A stretch of 5,892 bases of DNA from Nitrospirota bacterium (GTDB lineage Bacteria; Nitrospirota_A; Leptospirillia; Leptospirillales; Leptospirillaceae). A model generated the notes under the pieces. It did no database searches. It was not told the origin of the DNA and saw nothing but the letters and a program-made list of their open reading frames with translations. This document shows positions 5,750 to 5,892 of this stretch, piece by piece. The first letter of the stretch is position 1. Each line of letters opens with the position of its first letter. The translations under genes were made by a program, and so were the position numbers. The DNA lies in assembly GCA_027415455.1 (NCBI GenBank), contig DAIBSV010000115.1, positions 1-5,892 on the forward strand. Reading direction: 5' to 3'.

Positions 5750-5892
5750 ATGGCCGAGGAAACGGCGCTCATACTCCGGGCCTCCCGTTACCAGGACGCC
5801 GCGAAGATCGTGACCTTCCTGTCCCGGGAGGGGGGGCTCCGGACCGGCTTCGCCCGGGGGGCGACCGCCCGCGACAACCGCTTCGGGGCCTC
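5750..5892 (+). CDS. recO: DNA repair protein RecO, N-terminus (runs off right edge)
   Basis: RecO loads RecA onto SSB-coated single-stranded DNA with RecR (RecFOR pathway). The 47 visible residues, starting MAEETALILRASRYQDAAKI, match the RecO N-terminal OB-fold pattern: a first strand ending in LILR, then Y/D and a KIVTFLSREGGLRTGFARGA segment with the usual ARGA turn, then RFGA. Position supports the call, since recO commonly follows era. The ATG is 33 bases after the era stop, with a G-rich run about 8 bases upstream as SD. An ATG at 5742 is in another frame. The zinc-finger/helical C-terminal part lies outside the window. Confidence 0.88.
   Translation, partial: MAEETALILRASRYQDAAKIVTFLSREGGLRTGFARGATARDNRFGA

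Noticed and set aside
1..5892. CRISPR array, tRNA/rRNA, transposase or phage genes
   Set aside because: No regularly spaced repeats, no tRNA-like cloverleaf or rRNA signature, and no recognisable mobile-element protein in any frame were seen.

Overview
This GC-rich window carries five recognisable bacterial housekeeping or metabolic genes, plus about 1.6 kb of gene-poor DNA holding two probable small genes. Ordinary SD/sigma70-type signals and the gene content point to a Gram-negative bacterium with GDP-mannose-dependent surface polysaccharides. A proteobacterium (for example deltaproteobacterial) or a Nitrospirota-like lineage would fit, but the sequence alone does not settle the phylum.

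Left block, minus strand (1-2295): a two-gene GDP-mannose operon. A bifunctional mannose-1-phosphate guanylyltransferase / mannose-6-phosphate isomerase (manC/algA type) is followed, with a 4-base ATGA stop/start overlap, by an AlgC-type phosphomannomutase/phosphoglucomutase that runs off the left edge. Together they convert fructose-6-phosphate to mannose-6-phosphate, mannose-1-phosphate and GDP-mannose. A plausible sigma70 promoter lies just upstream of manC, and a perfect 11-bp inverted repeat lies about 110 bases further upstream of that promoter.

Middle block (about 2296-3812): no conserved gene is recognisable. Two AT-rich islands (about 2690-2860 and 3690-3780) each carry a TTGAC-type promoter facing left. 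Each is followed by a leader of about 100-140 bases, a strong Shine-Dalgarno and a short ORF of 58 aa (2653-2477) or 65 aa (3614-3417). The 58-aa unit also ends in a hairpin plus T-run, so it looks like a complete monocistronic small gene. Between the two units is a GC-rich, strongly purine-skewed stretch with no convincing gene. This is the part of the window most likely to hold something undescribed.

Right block (3813-5892): a short-chain dehydrogenase/reductase on the minus strand is divergent from era (ribosome-assembly GTPase) on the plus strand. Era is followed after 33 bases by the start of recO (recombination mediator), which runs off the right edge. Era-recO is a common bacterial pairing. 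The 152 bases between the SDR and the preferred era start must hold both divergent promoters, which is one reason for preferring the later era start.
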